Assembly (NCBI GenBank): GCA_035490315.1
Contig: DATHET010000215.1
Location: 1 to 17,720 of the forward strand
Direction: 5' to 3'
Length of the DNA stretch: 17,720 bases
Source of the DNA: JADJQU01 sp035490315
Lineage (GTDB): Bacteria > Planctomycetota > UBA1135 > GCA-002686595
The position numbers and the translations under genes are program-made. Of the stretch, positions 8,029-14,892 are shown one piece after another (position 1 is the first letter of the stretch; every line of letters begins with the position of its first letter). The notes under the pieces were generated by a model. It was not told the DNA's origin. It was given only the letters and a program-made list of their open reading frames with translations, and did not search any database.

Positions 8029-8150
8029 CAGCGCCCAGGACTACCGGGGTTTCCTTTCAAGAAGCCCCCGCCCTCGTCCCGATAGGAGACGACGACAGAG
8101 CGGCAGGACCTCGGTCCCAGGCCCTCGTCGTGCCCTCACTCGAAGGCCAC

Positions 8151-8156
8151 AGGAGA
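8151..8156 (+). promoter_or_regulatory. Shine-Dalgarno site for the membrane TPR gene
   Basis: AGGAGA ends 5 bases before a GTG at 8162-8164. It is the only strong ribosome site nearby and decides the GTG start of the first gene of the GTPase operon. Confidence 0.8.
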
Positions 8157-8161
8157 TACGC

Positions 8162-9262
8162 GTGACCCAAACCACCACAGAAAACGAGAACTCCGTCGCC
8201 GAAATCGTCGAGGCGCTCACTGGCGGCGCCAGCGACCAGGCCGAGCCGCTGAGTCTCGACGCCCAGGTGGAGCGCGCCGTCGCCGGAGTCGATGCGCGCA
8301 GCGCGGAGTCCTGGTGCCGCGCCCTGCTCGCGCACCTCGCCGATCAACCCCAGAGCGTTCCCGAGCTCGAAGCCCTGCTGGTCCTCGGACTGGCCCATCC
8401 CAGCGTCTTCGAAGCCCACCGCATTCCGCTGGCGCAGGAAGGCCGGCGCCTGGCGCACCTGCTCGAGCACGACGGAAAGCTAGAGCGCGCCCAAGCCCTG
8501 CTCGAATTGATCATCTCGCGCGCGCCCGGCGACAAGCAGGTCGACCACGAGCTGGCGTCGATGATGCGCCGCACCGGCAACGCCGACCGCCTGATCGAAC
8601 GCTACATGCGCCGCGCGGAAGACTGCGTCGCCTCGGGCAAGACCAAGGAAGCGATCTCGTGGCTGCAAGAGATCCTGATGGTCGATCGCTCGCGCCGCGA
8701 CGTCGCGCGCATGATCCGCGACCTGCGCTGGGGCGATCAGGAGAAGCGCTTGAAATGGCGCAGCCGGATGCGCACCGCCGCGGCGCTGATCTCGGTCGCG
8801 ATCGTGGTCACGCTGGTCGTGCGCCGCGAGATGGACATCTCCGAACGCTACGCCGCGGTGCCCCAGGCAATCGCGGGCGATCTGCGCTCGCTGCGCACGC
8901 GGCTGGAGCAGCTCGACCTGTTCGAAGCCGAGAATCCGTTCAGCTTGAGCCTGCTCGAGGCCAGCCGGAATCGCGCTCGCCTGAAAGTCGAGATCGCCCA
9001 GCTCGAAGCCGTTAGCGCGCAAGTTCAGATCGCGCGCCGTACCGAGCGCGAAGCCCAACTCGCGATCGCCGAATCGGCGCGCAAGCAAGGCCGCATCTAC
9101 GCCCAGCAGAATCGCTTCGTCGACGCCCTGGCGCAATTCGAGCGCGCCCTCGCCGATGGACCTGGTGAATGGGATCAGCGCGCGCAGATCGAGACCGACG
9201 TCGCCGCGATCCGCGAGTGGATTGCAGCCCACGGGAACGCCGCGCCGGGGAGCACGCGATGA
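8162..9262 (+). CDS. Membrane-spanning TPR protein, first gene of the MglA/roadblock operon
   Basis: A 366-residue protein starting at GTG. Residues 1-30 are acidic and probably flexible. Residues 45-190 are helix-rich with TPR/HAT-like spacing (ALLVLGLAHP, AQALLELIISRAPGDKQVDHELASMMRRTGN, TKEAISWLQEILMVDR). One transmembrane helix follows at about 205-220 (TAAALISVAIVVTLVV). The Arg/Lys cluster just before it (EKRLKWRSRMR) puts the N-terminal part in the cytoplasm by the positive-inside rule, and the C-terminal 145 residues outside the membrane. That outer part looks like a coiled coil (240-310) ending in one clear TPR (GRIYAQQNRFVDALAQFERALADGP, 310-334). It overlaps the next gene by an ATGA. 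I infer a scaffold that ties the GTPase module to the envelope. No family name is assignable from sequence alone. Confidence 0.8.
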   Translation: MTQTTTENENSVAEIVEALTGGASDQAEPLSLDAQVERAVAGVDARSAESWCRALLAHLADQPQSVPELEALLVLGLAHPSVFEAHRIPLAQEGRRLAHLLEHDGKLERAQALLELIISRAPGDKQVDHELASMMRRTGNADRLIERYMRRAEDCVASGKTKEAISWLQEILMVDRSRRDVARMIRDLRWGDQEKRLKWRSRMRTAAALISVAIVVTLVVRREMDISERYAAVPQAIAGDLRSLRTRLEQLDLFEAENPFSLSLLEASRNRARLKVEIAQLEAVSAQVQIARRTEREAQLAIAESARKQGRIYAQQNRFVDALAQFERALADGPGEWDQRAQIETDVAAIREWIAAHGNAAPGSTR

Positions 9263-10347
9263 GCTTCGTGCGCCGTTTCCTTTCCGGCTCGCGGCTGCGC
9301 GAGCTGCGCCAGGTGCTCGCCGACGCGCCGTCGCCGCGAAGCTACGCGGCCCTGGCCAACGAGCACGCGCGCCTGGGCGAGATGGCCGATGCCGAGCGCG
9401 TGGCGCGCGAAGGCCTCGAGCTGTATCCCGGAAACAGCGAGCTCGGCCGCATGGCCGATCGTTCGCGGGCGATCGAGGCCGAGGGCCGCACGCGCGAGCT
9501 GTACAAGGAATTGCGCGAGGCTCCGAGGCCGGCGATCTGGCGCGAGCTGTTCGAGCTCCTGATCGCCAGCGGCCGGATCGCGCGCGCCGAGGAATGCGCG
9601 CAGGAATGGTTCAACGCGACCGGCGACGGCAATGCCCAGCTGGCCCGCGCTCAAGCGCGCTGCGAGCGTTTCTTCATCGACCGCCGCCGCGACGACGCCA
9701 AGTTCGCGCTGGAATTGCTCGGGGCCGCCGAGAAACTGCTCGCTCGCGACCCGCGCCCGCTGCGGCTCAAGCTCGACCTGTACGTGCGCGTCGGCGCCTG
9801 GAAGGAAGCGCGCCGTACCGCGGGTCAGTGCCTGGAGCTCGAGCCCGGCGACGCCCTGATCGAAGCGCGCTTCCGCAGCCTGAACGCGATGCAGGACCAG
9901 GCGCCCGGCCTGGAGCAGGCGCTGCGCGAAGTCGAGAAGAGCGGCCGCCTCGTCGACGAAGCGTCTCCGCTCTCGGAAGCCTCGACTTCCGCGGGCGAGA
10001 TCCGTCCGCTGCTCAAGCGCATGTGCACCGAGCCCGGAGTGCGCGCTGCGATCTACGTGCGCGGCGCGACGGCGCTGGTGCAAGGACCGCGCGGCGCAAC
10101 CGCCGAGCGCACCGCGCGCACCGTGCGCGAAGTGGTGCAGAAGAGCCGCACGGCCGCGCGCCGATTGGGCCTCGGACAGGCGCTCGAGATCACGCTCGAA
10201 GGCGAGTTCGGACACCTGCACGTGTCGCCCGGCGATCTGGGGGCCGCCGCGCTCTGGTCAGCCCGCCCGACCTCCGAGCGCCTGCGCCAGGAGCTCGCCG
10301 ACCTGACCGCGATGACCGCAAGCACTTCCCAGGAGCCCGAAGCTTGA
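9259..10347 (+). CDS. TPR protein with C-terminal roadblock/LC7 domain
   Basis: A 362-residue soluble protein whose ATG overlaps the TGA of the gene before (ATGA at 9259-9262), with GGGGAG just upstream. Residues 28-57 form a clear TPR (SYAALANEHARLGEMADAER then LELYPGN). Further helical repeats run to about residue 210, including KLDLYVRVGAWKEARRTAGQ. Residues 250-350 fit a roadblock/LC7 fold: helix LLKRMCTEPGVRAAIYV, strand-turn GATALVQ, helix ERTARTVREVVQKS, then LEITLEGEFGHLHVSP strands and a last helix. Roadblock proteins bind MglA-type GTPases and act as activators or adaptors, so with the GTPase gene two genes downstream this is probably a partner. It shares its last bases with the next start, which suggests coupled translation. 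The roadblock call rests on fold pattern only. Confidence 0.72.
   Translation: MSFVRRFLSGSRLRELRQVLADAPSPRSYAALANEHARLGEMADAERVAREGLELYPGNSELGRMADRSRAIEAEGRTRELYKELREAPRPAIWRELFELLIASGRIARAEECAQEWFNATGDGNAQLARAQARCERFFIDRRRDDAKFALELLGAAEKLLARDPRPLRLKLDLYVRVGAWKEARRTAGQCLELEPGDALIEARFRSLNAMQDQAPGLEQALREVEKSGRLVDEASPLSEASTSAGEIRPLLKRMCTEPGVRAAIYVRGATALVQGPRGATAERTARTVREVVQKSRTAARRLGLGQALEITLEGEFGHLHVSPGDLGAAALWSARPTSERLRQELADLTAMTASTSQEPEA
10331..10335 (+). promoter_or_regulatory. Shine-Dalgarno site deciding a TTG start
   Basis: AGGAG lies 8 bases before the TTG at 10344-10346, inside the end of the preceding coding sequence. There is no ATG or GTG at the point where roadblock homology begins, so this site supports the unusual TTG start. 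Confidence 0.65.
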
Positions 10348-10823
10348 AGCGCATCCTCGAACCCCTCGCACAGATCCCCGGCGTGCGCATGGCGCTGCTC
10401 GTCGCCCACGACGGCGTGCCGGTCATGATCAAGAACGCCACCGACAGCGTGGCGCCGGACTCCGCCGAGGCCGTGGCCCCCGAGTCGCTGGCCGCGCTCG
10501 CCGCCGGTTGGCTCAACGAGCTCGAGCGCTCGGTCGGTCCCCTGTCCTGGGGATCGCCGCAGCGCGTCGTGCTGCGCGCCGCGCGCGGCTCGCTGGTGAT
10601 GATCCACGCGCCGGGCGCCCTGCTGCTCGCGATCGTAGACCCGCGCATGTCGCCCGACGAGCTGCGCCTGCCGATGGAAGCGGCCGTGGTGCGCATGCAG
10701 CGCCTGCTGCGTCCCACGCAAGAGCCCGCCGCCGCTCCGAGCGTCGCGGTCCAAGCGCCCGCGCTTCCTTCACGCCCCGAATCCAAAGGTCGCGCCCCGT
10801 CGCGCGCCGATACCAGCCTCTAG
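10344..10823 (+). CDS. Small roadblock/LC7-domain protein (TTG start)
   Basis: A 159-residue protein. The open frame extends far upstream, but roadblock similarity begins at KRILEPLAQIPGVRMALLV, right after a TTG that overlaps the preceding TGA (TTGA) and has AGGAG 8 bases ahead, so I place the start there. Residues 1-125 form the domain: first helix, IPGVRMALLVAHDGVPVMI strand-turn-strand, a long helix (SLAALAAGWLNELERSV, 48-64), RVVLRAARGSLVMIHAPGALLLAIVDP strands (74-100) and a final helix (106-123). The last 35 residues are a Pro/Ala/Ser-rich tail of unknown role. It sits 32 bases before the GTPase gene, the position where mglB lies in mglBA operons, so it is a candidate GTPase-activating or adaptor partner. 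Confidence 0.78.
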   Translation: MKRILEPLAQIPGVRMALLVAHDGVPVMIKNATDSVAPDSAEAVAPESLAALAAGWLNELERSVGPLSWGSPQRVVLRAARGSLVMIHAPGALLLAIVDPRMSPDELRLPMEAAVVRMQRLLRPTQEPAAAPSVAVQAPALPSRPESKGRAPSRADTSL

Positions 10824-10855
10824 CTCCTTTTCCTCGCGCACTCCGGAATCGTTCC

Positions 10856-12145
10856 ATGGTCCAAATCAACTTCGCGCAGAAGCAAGTCAACGCCAAAGTC
10901 GTCTATTACGGACCCGGCATGTCGGGCAAGACGACCAATCTCGAGATCGTGCACCAGCGGGCGCCCGATCAGAACAAGGGCGACCTGACGTCGATCTCCA
11001 CCGACGGCGACCGCACCCTGTTCTTCGACTTCATGCCGCTGGATCTGGGCACGGTGGCGGGCATGCGCACCTGCTTCCAGATCTACACGGTTCCCGGCCA
11101 GGTCTACTACAACTCGACGCGCAAGCTCGTGCTGCAGGGCGTCGACGGCGTGGTGTTCGTCGCCGACTCGTCCGCCTCGATGCGCGAGGAGAACTTCGAG
11201 TCGCTGCGCAACCTCGAGGAGAACCTGAACGAGTACGGCAAGAGCCTCGCGACCCTGCCGCACGTGATCCAGTTCAACAAGCGCGACCTTCCGGACGCGC
11301 TGCCCGTCGACGAGCTGAATCAGCTCTACAACCAGCACGGCGCGCCGTTCTTCGAAGCGGTCGCCAAGTCGGGGCAAGGCGTGTTCCCGACCTTGAAAGC
11401 CCTTGCGGCGAGCGTGCTCGAGTCGATCCACCAGACGAACAACGGTGCGCGGCCCGCAGCCAACGCTCCCGCTCGCCCCGCGGCTCCCGGCCGCACTCCG
11501 CCCGCGCCCTTGCCGCGCACGACCCAGGAGCAGGCGCCTGCTCGCCACGTCGCGGCCTCGATGGGGGGCATGAGCAACGGTCAGAACGAGCACGGCAACT
11601 CGATGCAGCCGCCGCAGACAGCGCCGCGCCCGATGATGGCGCCGCCGCCGATGATGTCGCAGGGTCCGAACGGCCAGGGCAACTACGGCTCGGGCCCGGT
11701 GATGAACCAGGCTGGCCTGCTGACCCAGACCGGCATCCACAATGCCGCGCTCGGCATGCCGGCTCATCAGCAGCAGCAGCAGCAACAGCAGCAACAGCAG
11801 CAACAACAACAGCAAGCGCAACCGCAACAACAGCAGCAGCAAGGCTCGCTGCACCTGTCGGGACGCGCGATGCAAGGCAACTCCGGGGCGGCACACTCCG
11901 CCCAGCGTCCCCCTGCGCAGCCCACCGCCCAGCGCCCCCGGCCCGCGCCGCGACCCGCCGGAGCACCGGCTGGAAAAGCACTCGAAGGAACGCGCTTCCG
12001 CCCGCGCAACCAGGCTGCTCCTCGCTCGCAGCCGCGCGCAACACCGAGCGGCGCCCGCAAGGGCAAGGCCTTCACCTGGGTCCTCGCGGGCCTCGGTGCG
12101 GCAGTCCTCGGCGTCCTCGCCTGGGTCGCTTCTTCCTTCTTCTAA
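10856..12145 (+). CDS. mglA: MglA-type small GTPase with poly-glutamine tail and C-terminal membrane anchor
   Basis: A 429-residue protein; residues 1-195 are a full MglA-family G domain. Visible parts: P-loop GPGMSGKTT (19-27), switch I DRTLFFDFMPLDLG (52-65), switch II TVPGQ (78-82) and the base-binding NKRD (141-144). Gly21, Arg53, Thr54 and Gln82, which matter for GTP hydrolysis in Myxococcus xanthus MglA, fall at the same residue numbers here, so an active switch is expected. The usual protein ends near residue 195; this one continues for 234 residues of Pro/Ala/Gln/Asn/Met-rich low complexity with Q16-A-Q-P-Q6 at 305-329, a basic stretch, and one hydrophobic helix at 406-429 that ends the chain, a tail anchor. 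The G domain would face the cytoplasm on a flexible tether. Only a weak GGAA lies before the ATG. Known MglA proteins set cell polarity; here that role is inference. Confidence 0.92.
   Translation: MVQINFAQKQVNAKVVYYGPGMSGKTTNLEIVHQRAPDQNKGDLTSISTDGDRTLFFDFMPLDLGTVAGMRTCFQIYTVPGQVYYNSTRKLVLQGVDGVVFVADSSASMREENFESLRNLEENLNEYGKSLATLPHVIQFNKRDLPDALPVDELNQLYNQHGAPFFEAVAKSGQGVFPTLKALAASVLESIHQTNNGARPAANAPARPAAPGRTPPAPLPRTTQEQAPARHVAASMGGMSNGQNEHGNSMQPPQTAPRPMMAPPPMMSQGPNGQGNYGSGPVMNQAGLLTQTGIHNAALGMPAHQQQQQQQQQQQQQQQQAQPQQQQQQGSLHLSGRAMQGNSGAAHSAQRPPAQPTAQRPRPAPRPAGAPAGKALEGTRFRPRNQAAPRSQPRATPSGARKGKAFTWVLAGLGAAVLGVLAWVASSFF
11768..11842 (+). repeat. CAG/CAA glutamine-codon tract
   Basis: Sixteen consecutive Gln codons (11768-11815) use 10 CAG and 6 CAA in irregular order. 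Then come GCG, CAA and CCG, and six more Gln codons (11825-11842, 3 CAG and 3 CAA). The first five codons are uninterrupted CAG. The mixed codons argue against a purely recent slippage array and for retention of the amino-acid run, although the CAG block could still slip. Confidence 0.95.
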
Positions 12146-12159
12146 CCAGAGGCTTCCCC

Positions 12160-12663
12160 ATGAAAACACGCGACGAAAAACTGCGCGCTGATCGGCTCGT
12201 GTTCTATGCCCAGGACGTCGAGCGTCTGGACAGCGAACTCGATGCCTTCCTCGAACTGTGCGGTGCGCGCTGCGCGCTCCTGATCGACAAGGAAGGCCAC
12301 CTCGTGACCCGCCGCGGCGAGCCGCTGACCTCTTCCGTCGAGTCGATCGCCGCGCTGATCGCGGGCTCCTTCGCCGCGACCAAGGAAATGGCGCGCCAGC
12401 TGGGCGAGGAAGAATTCTCGATCCTGTTCCACCAGGGAGCGCGCGATTCGATCCAACTGCAACTCGTCGGCGATCGCACGCTGCTCGCGGTGCTCTTCGA
12501 TCAACGCACGAACCTCGGCCTGGTGCGCTTCTACGCCCAGGAGACGGGCCGCCAGCTCGCCGAGATCTTCACCGACATGGCCGCGCGCCCGCCGCAAGAA
12601 GGCAGCGGACTGTCCAAGGACTTCTCGCAAGACGCGAGCGACGCGCTCGACAAGCTGTTCTAG
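12160..12663 (+). CDS. MglB-like roadblock/LC7 protein
   Basis: A 167-residue protein starting 14 bases after the GTPase stop with AGAGG ahead of the ATG. The roadblock domain spans about residues 23-138: helix ERLDSELDAFLELCGARCAL, strands ALLIDKEGHLVTRRGE (39-54), the long helix VESIAALIAGSFAATKEMARQ (60-80), strands FSILFHQGARDSIQLQLVGD and TLLAVLFDQRTNLGLVRFYA (107-126), and a last helix. The block LLAVLFDxRTxLGLVR is characteristic of roadblock proteins encoded beside MglA GTPases, which act as their GTPase-activating partner. The 30-residue tail is acidic and Ser-rich. It is the last gene of the operon, and of the three roadblock proteins here it is the most MglB-like. Confidence 0.85.
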   Translation: MKTRDEKLRADRLVFYAQDVERLDSELDAFLELCGARCALLIDKEGHLVTRRGEPLTSSVESIAALIAGSFAATKEMARQLGEEEFSILFHQGARDSIQLQLVGDRTLLAVLFDQRTNLGLVRFYAQETGRQLAEIFTDMAARPPQEGSGLSKDFSQDASDALDKLF

Positions 12664-12666
12664 AGT

Positions 12667-12708
12667 CCGGCGCTAATCCTGCTTCGCTGGAAGCGGGACG
12701 GGCGCCGG
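12667..12708. terminator. Nested inverted repeats at a convergent gene junction
   Basis: An outer 7-base-pair arm set (12667-12673 with 12702-12708, CCGGCGC/GCGCCGG) encloses an inner 8-base-pair stem (12678-12685 with 12690-12697, one T-G wobble, 4-base loop). The element starts 3 bases after the MglB-like stop and overlaps the 3' end of the convergent gene. It could stop transcription from both sides, but neither strand has a T-run, so the call is tentative. Confidence 0.35.
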
Positions 12709-14340
12709 CACCTTACCGCGCAGATCGATCGCGGCGAGGCGTAGATCGGTCGCGGCTTCGCCTGGAAGGAGCGTGATCCCTTCGAGGGTCAGCAGAGGAC
12801 TCTGGCCACCCTCGGTGTAGATCGCGAGATCGCATACGCCGGGGGTGACGTTCGGGACCACGAAGGTGCCGTCGTGATCGACCAGGCCCTGAGTCAGCTC
12901 GAGAGGAATCGCATTCGGATCCTGACTTTGCCGGCGCGGTGTCGCGTGCACCCAGAGCCGGGTGGACGAGCCGATGTCGTCGAGGAGCAAGCTGCCTTCG
13001 ATGCGGCCCATGCGCGTCATCGTGATCCAGACATTGGTCGCGCCAGGAACGATCCATGCGCTCTCGGCGTCGACGTAGCCTCGCCGACTCGCTCGCAGCC
13101 GCATCTGTCCCGAAGGGCGCGGACCCGACACGGTGAACGTGCCGTCGGCCGTGCAGTCCCCGTGAACCGCTGACTCGGACAGGTTCGGATCTTCCGCCGC
13201 GCCATCGGCGGTCCGTCCGATGACCGCAGCAAAGGAAACCGGTGCACCGAGGTCGTCGAGGACGCGGCCGGAAGCCAGCTCGCGTTTGGAGCGCACGACG
13301 ATGTCGCCAAGATCGAGTTCCCGGGCCTCGACGTTCCCGTCGACCTGAAACCTTTCGCCAGGGCACTCGCGGCACTCCGAGCAGGTGGGTCTGAGCCACA
13401 GCGAGACCTTGCACCGGGGCAGCAGCATGCGGAATCGCCCATCTGCGTCCGTCGAGCGCGTTTCGCTCCCGCCGCCGATGAAGTACTGGAATCGAGAGTA
13501 TTGGCTCGATTCGAAACTGCAGTTGGCGAGCGCGCGCATTTCCTCGTCGACGAGTCTTGCGACCAGTCGCAGTTCGGGCCGCCCGAGGTCGATGTCGAAT
13601 TCGACTCGTTCGCCGGCCGTAGCGGGTCCCGTTCCGCTTGCTTCACCCTGCTGCCAGCGTTCGGCGGCGCGGACTCGCAAGCTGCAACCGAGCGTGACGA
13701 AATCGAAAACCACTCGATCCGTTGCTGTCGACGTAGGCCTGAATTGGTGCGCGGGCCGCGTGCTCAGATCGAGGGATTCCAATTCGACCAGGCTTACAGG
13801 GAGGAACCCGCCGTCCGCGTCGTGAACCCGCACGGCTATGGAGCCGAACGGAGGTAGGGTGAGGCGAACCGGTCCCGCGGCATAGTCGGACGGCACAGCC
13901 AGCTCGCCAACGCTCTCGCACCCGAACACTTCGAGGTGAGCGAAGACCCCGCGGCGCTGAGCGTCCTTCGACAGGCCCTCGAATCTCGCACACCCCTCGC
14001 TGCCCTGGGTCACGACACGCTCCAGATCGGGCTCGCCCGCCGGCGCATCGCGCTCGCGAATCGCTACCGGCACACCGGCGAGCGGAATGCCCGCGCTGTC
14101 GACGACCTGAATCGTCAAGGATGGTGGTGAGGAGAAAGTCGCAGCTTGCTTCTCGACTTCCATGGCAACTCGCGGCGAGCTGAGCGGAACTTCGGGATTC
14201 GGCTGCGCCGCCTCGTGCACCTCTCTCGAAGCGAGGACTTCGACCCGGTCGCTCGCGGTCGTCGAGCTCGTCGCCGACCATCGATAGAGGCCGACGACCG
14301 CCAAGGCGATCGCGACGAGCAGGAGCAAGCCCTTCTTCAT
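12673..14340 (-). CDS. Membrane-anchored protein with carboxypeptidase-regulatory-like repeats
   Basis: A 555-residue protein, function unknown. An N-terminal KKG followed by a hydrophobic helix (4-19) acts as a signal anchor, and residues 21-72 are a Ser/Thr/Ala-rich linker. The rest is about five beta-sandwich units of the CarboxypepD_reg/transthyretin-like type: LTIQVVDSAGIPLAGVPVAI (75-94), IAVRVHDADGGFLPVSLVEL (168-187), LRLVARLVDEEMRALANCSF (257-276), ASGRVLDDLGAPVSFAAVIG (356-375) and IEGSLLLDDIGSSTRLWVHA (447-466). Several end in a D-x-D/DG-x-F motif (STDADGRFRM, CTADGTFTV, DHDGTFVV). A cysteine cluster CSECREC (320-326) is unusual and might bind metal or form disulfides. No enzyme domain is visible, so an envelope binding or structural role is inferred. 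It is convergent with the GTPase operon, with only 9 bases between stops, and its GC and codon use do not differ obviously from the neighbours. Confidence 0.8.
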   Translation of the reverse strand: MKKGLLLLVAIALAVVGLYRWSATSSTTASDRVEVLASREVHEAAQPNPEVPLSSPRVAMEVEKQAATFSSPPSLTIQVVDSAGIPLAGVPVAIRERDAPAGEPDLERVVTQGSEGCARFEGLSKDAQRRGVFAHLEVFGCESVGELAVPSDYAAGPVRLTLPPFGSIAVRVHDADGGFLPVSLVELESLDLSTRPAHQFRPTSTATDRVVFDFVTLGCSLRVRAAERWQQGEASGTGPATAGERVEFDIDLGRPELRLVARLVDEEMRALANCSFESSQYSRFQYFIGGGSETRSTDADGRFRMLLPRCKVSLWLRPTCSECRECPGERFQVDGNVEARELDLGDIVVRSKRELASGRVLDDLGAPVSFAAVIGRTADGAAEDPNLSESAVHGDCTADGTFTVSGPRPSGQMRLRASRRGYVDAESAWIVPGATNVWITMTRMGRIEGSLLLDDIGSSTRLWVHATPRRQSQDPNAIPLELTQGLVDHDGTFVVPNVTPGVCDLAIYTEGGQSPLLTLEGITLLPGEAATDLRLAAIDLRGKVPAPVPLPAKQD

Positions 14341-14479
14341 GGAGGAATCCGCGGGGTCCTAGGGTTCCTGGCGGGGGAAGGAACAGCCTGCGCCGCATGT
14401 CCCGAGCGCGCAACCTGCCTCGGGATACGCGCGCGCGGGCCCGGCGGCGGGGGGGCCGCTCGCCGCGCTCCACGCGCAC

Positions 14480-14506
14480 TTGCCATGCGCTGGCGCAGCC
14501 GATAAG
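14480..14506 (+). promoter_or_regulatory. Possible sigma-70-type promoter for rpmB
   Basis: TTGCCA at 14480-14485 and GATAAG at 14501-14506 resemble -35 and -10 boxes, about 55 bases before the rpmB start. The 15-base spacer is shorter than ideal, and the -10 box matches only four of six positions. Hypothesis from sequence only. Confidence 0.3.
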
Positions 14507-14561
14507 CTCTTCGCCCCAAACCGTCCGCGCATCCGCGGCGGTATTCAACGAGGAACATCAC

Positions 14562-14816
14562 ATGGCGCGGGTTTGCGATTTCTGTGACAGAGGTACCCAG
14601 AGCGGCGCGCAGATCGCCCGTCGCGGTCTGCCCAAGAAACAAGGCGGCATCGGTCTGCGCATCACTGGCCGGACCAAGCGCAAGTTCAAGGTCAACATCC
14701 AGCGCGTCACCGGCCTGGTCAAGGGTCAGCGCAAGCGGGTCAAGATCTGCGGACGCTGCCTCAAGGCAGGCATGCTGATCAAGCCGCGCGTCAAGAAGAC
14801 GAAGGGCGCGGCCTGA
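14562..14816 (+). CDS. rpmB: 50S ribosomal protein L28, zinc-ribbon (C+) form
   Basis: An 84-residue ribosomal protein bL28 of the large subunit. Family features are the start MARVCDFC, a basic middle (GLRITGRTKRKFKVNIQ) and the end KRVKICGRCLKAGMLIKP. The two Cys pairs (C5/C8 and C63/C66) form the zinc-binding ribbon of the C+ version; many genomes carry a zinc-free C- version instead. The open frame continues upstream, but the ATG at 14562 has GAGGA 7 bases before it and gives the standard N-terminus. It is monocistronic here: its own terminator follows within 80 bases, and no rpmG gene is adjacent. Confidence 0.96.
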   Translation: MARVCDFCDRGTQSGAQIARRGLPKKQGGIGLRITGRTKRKFKVNIQRVTGLVKGQRKRVKICGRCLKAGMLIKPRVKKTKGAA

Positions 14817-14855
14817 GCGAGTCGCTGCCGCAAGTCGGCAGCCTGAGGAATACGA

Positions 14856-14892
14856 GAGTCCGGCTCCTTCGAGGAGCCGGATTCTTTTTTTT
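14856..14892 (+). terminator. Rho-independent terminator of rpmB
   Basis: Stem arms 14859-14868 and 14872-14881 pair perfectly (TCCGGCTCCT with AGGAGCCGGA) around a TCG loop. A G-T wobble and two more pairs extend the stem, and eight T residues follow at 14885-14892. A smaller 7-base-pair hairpin (14824-14830 with 14836-14842) precedes it. Confidence 0.96.

Noticed and set aside
9156..10343. Long upstream extension of the small roadblock protein
   Set aside because: It reads as Arg/Ala/Gly-rich sequence out of frame with the TPR-roadblock gene; homology begins only after the TTG.
11768..11842. CRISPR-like or satellite repeat
   Set aside because: It is a triplet coding tract in frame, without spacers or longer units.
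10820..12169. Antisense frame with poly-Leu opposite the glutamine tract
   Set aside because: Poly-Leu is what CAG/CAA gives on the other strand; no start signal or domain.
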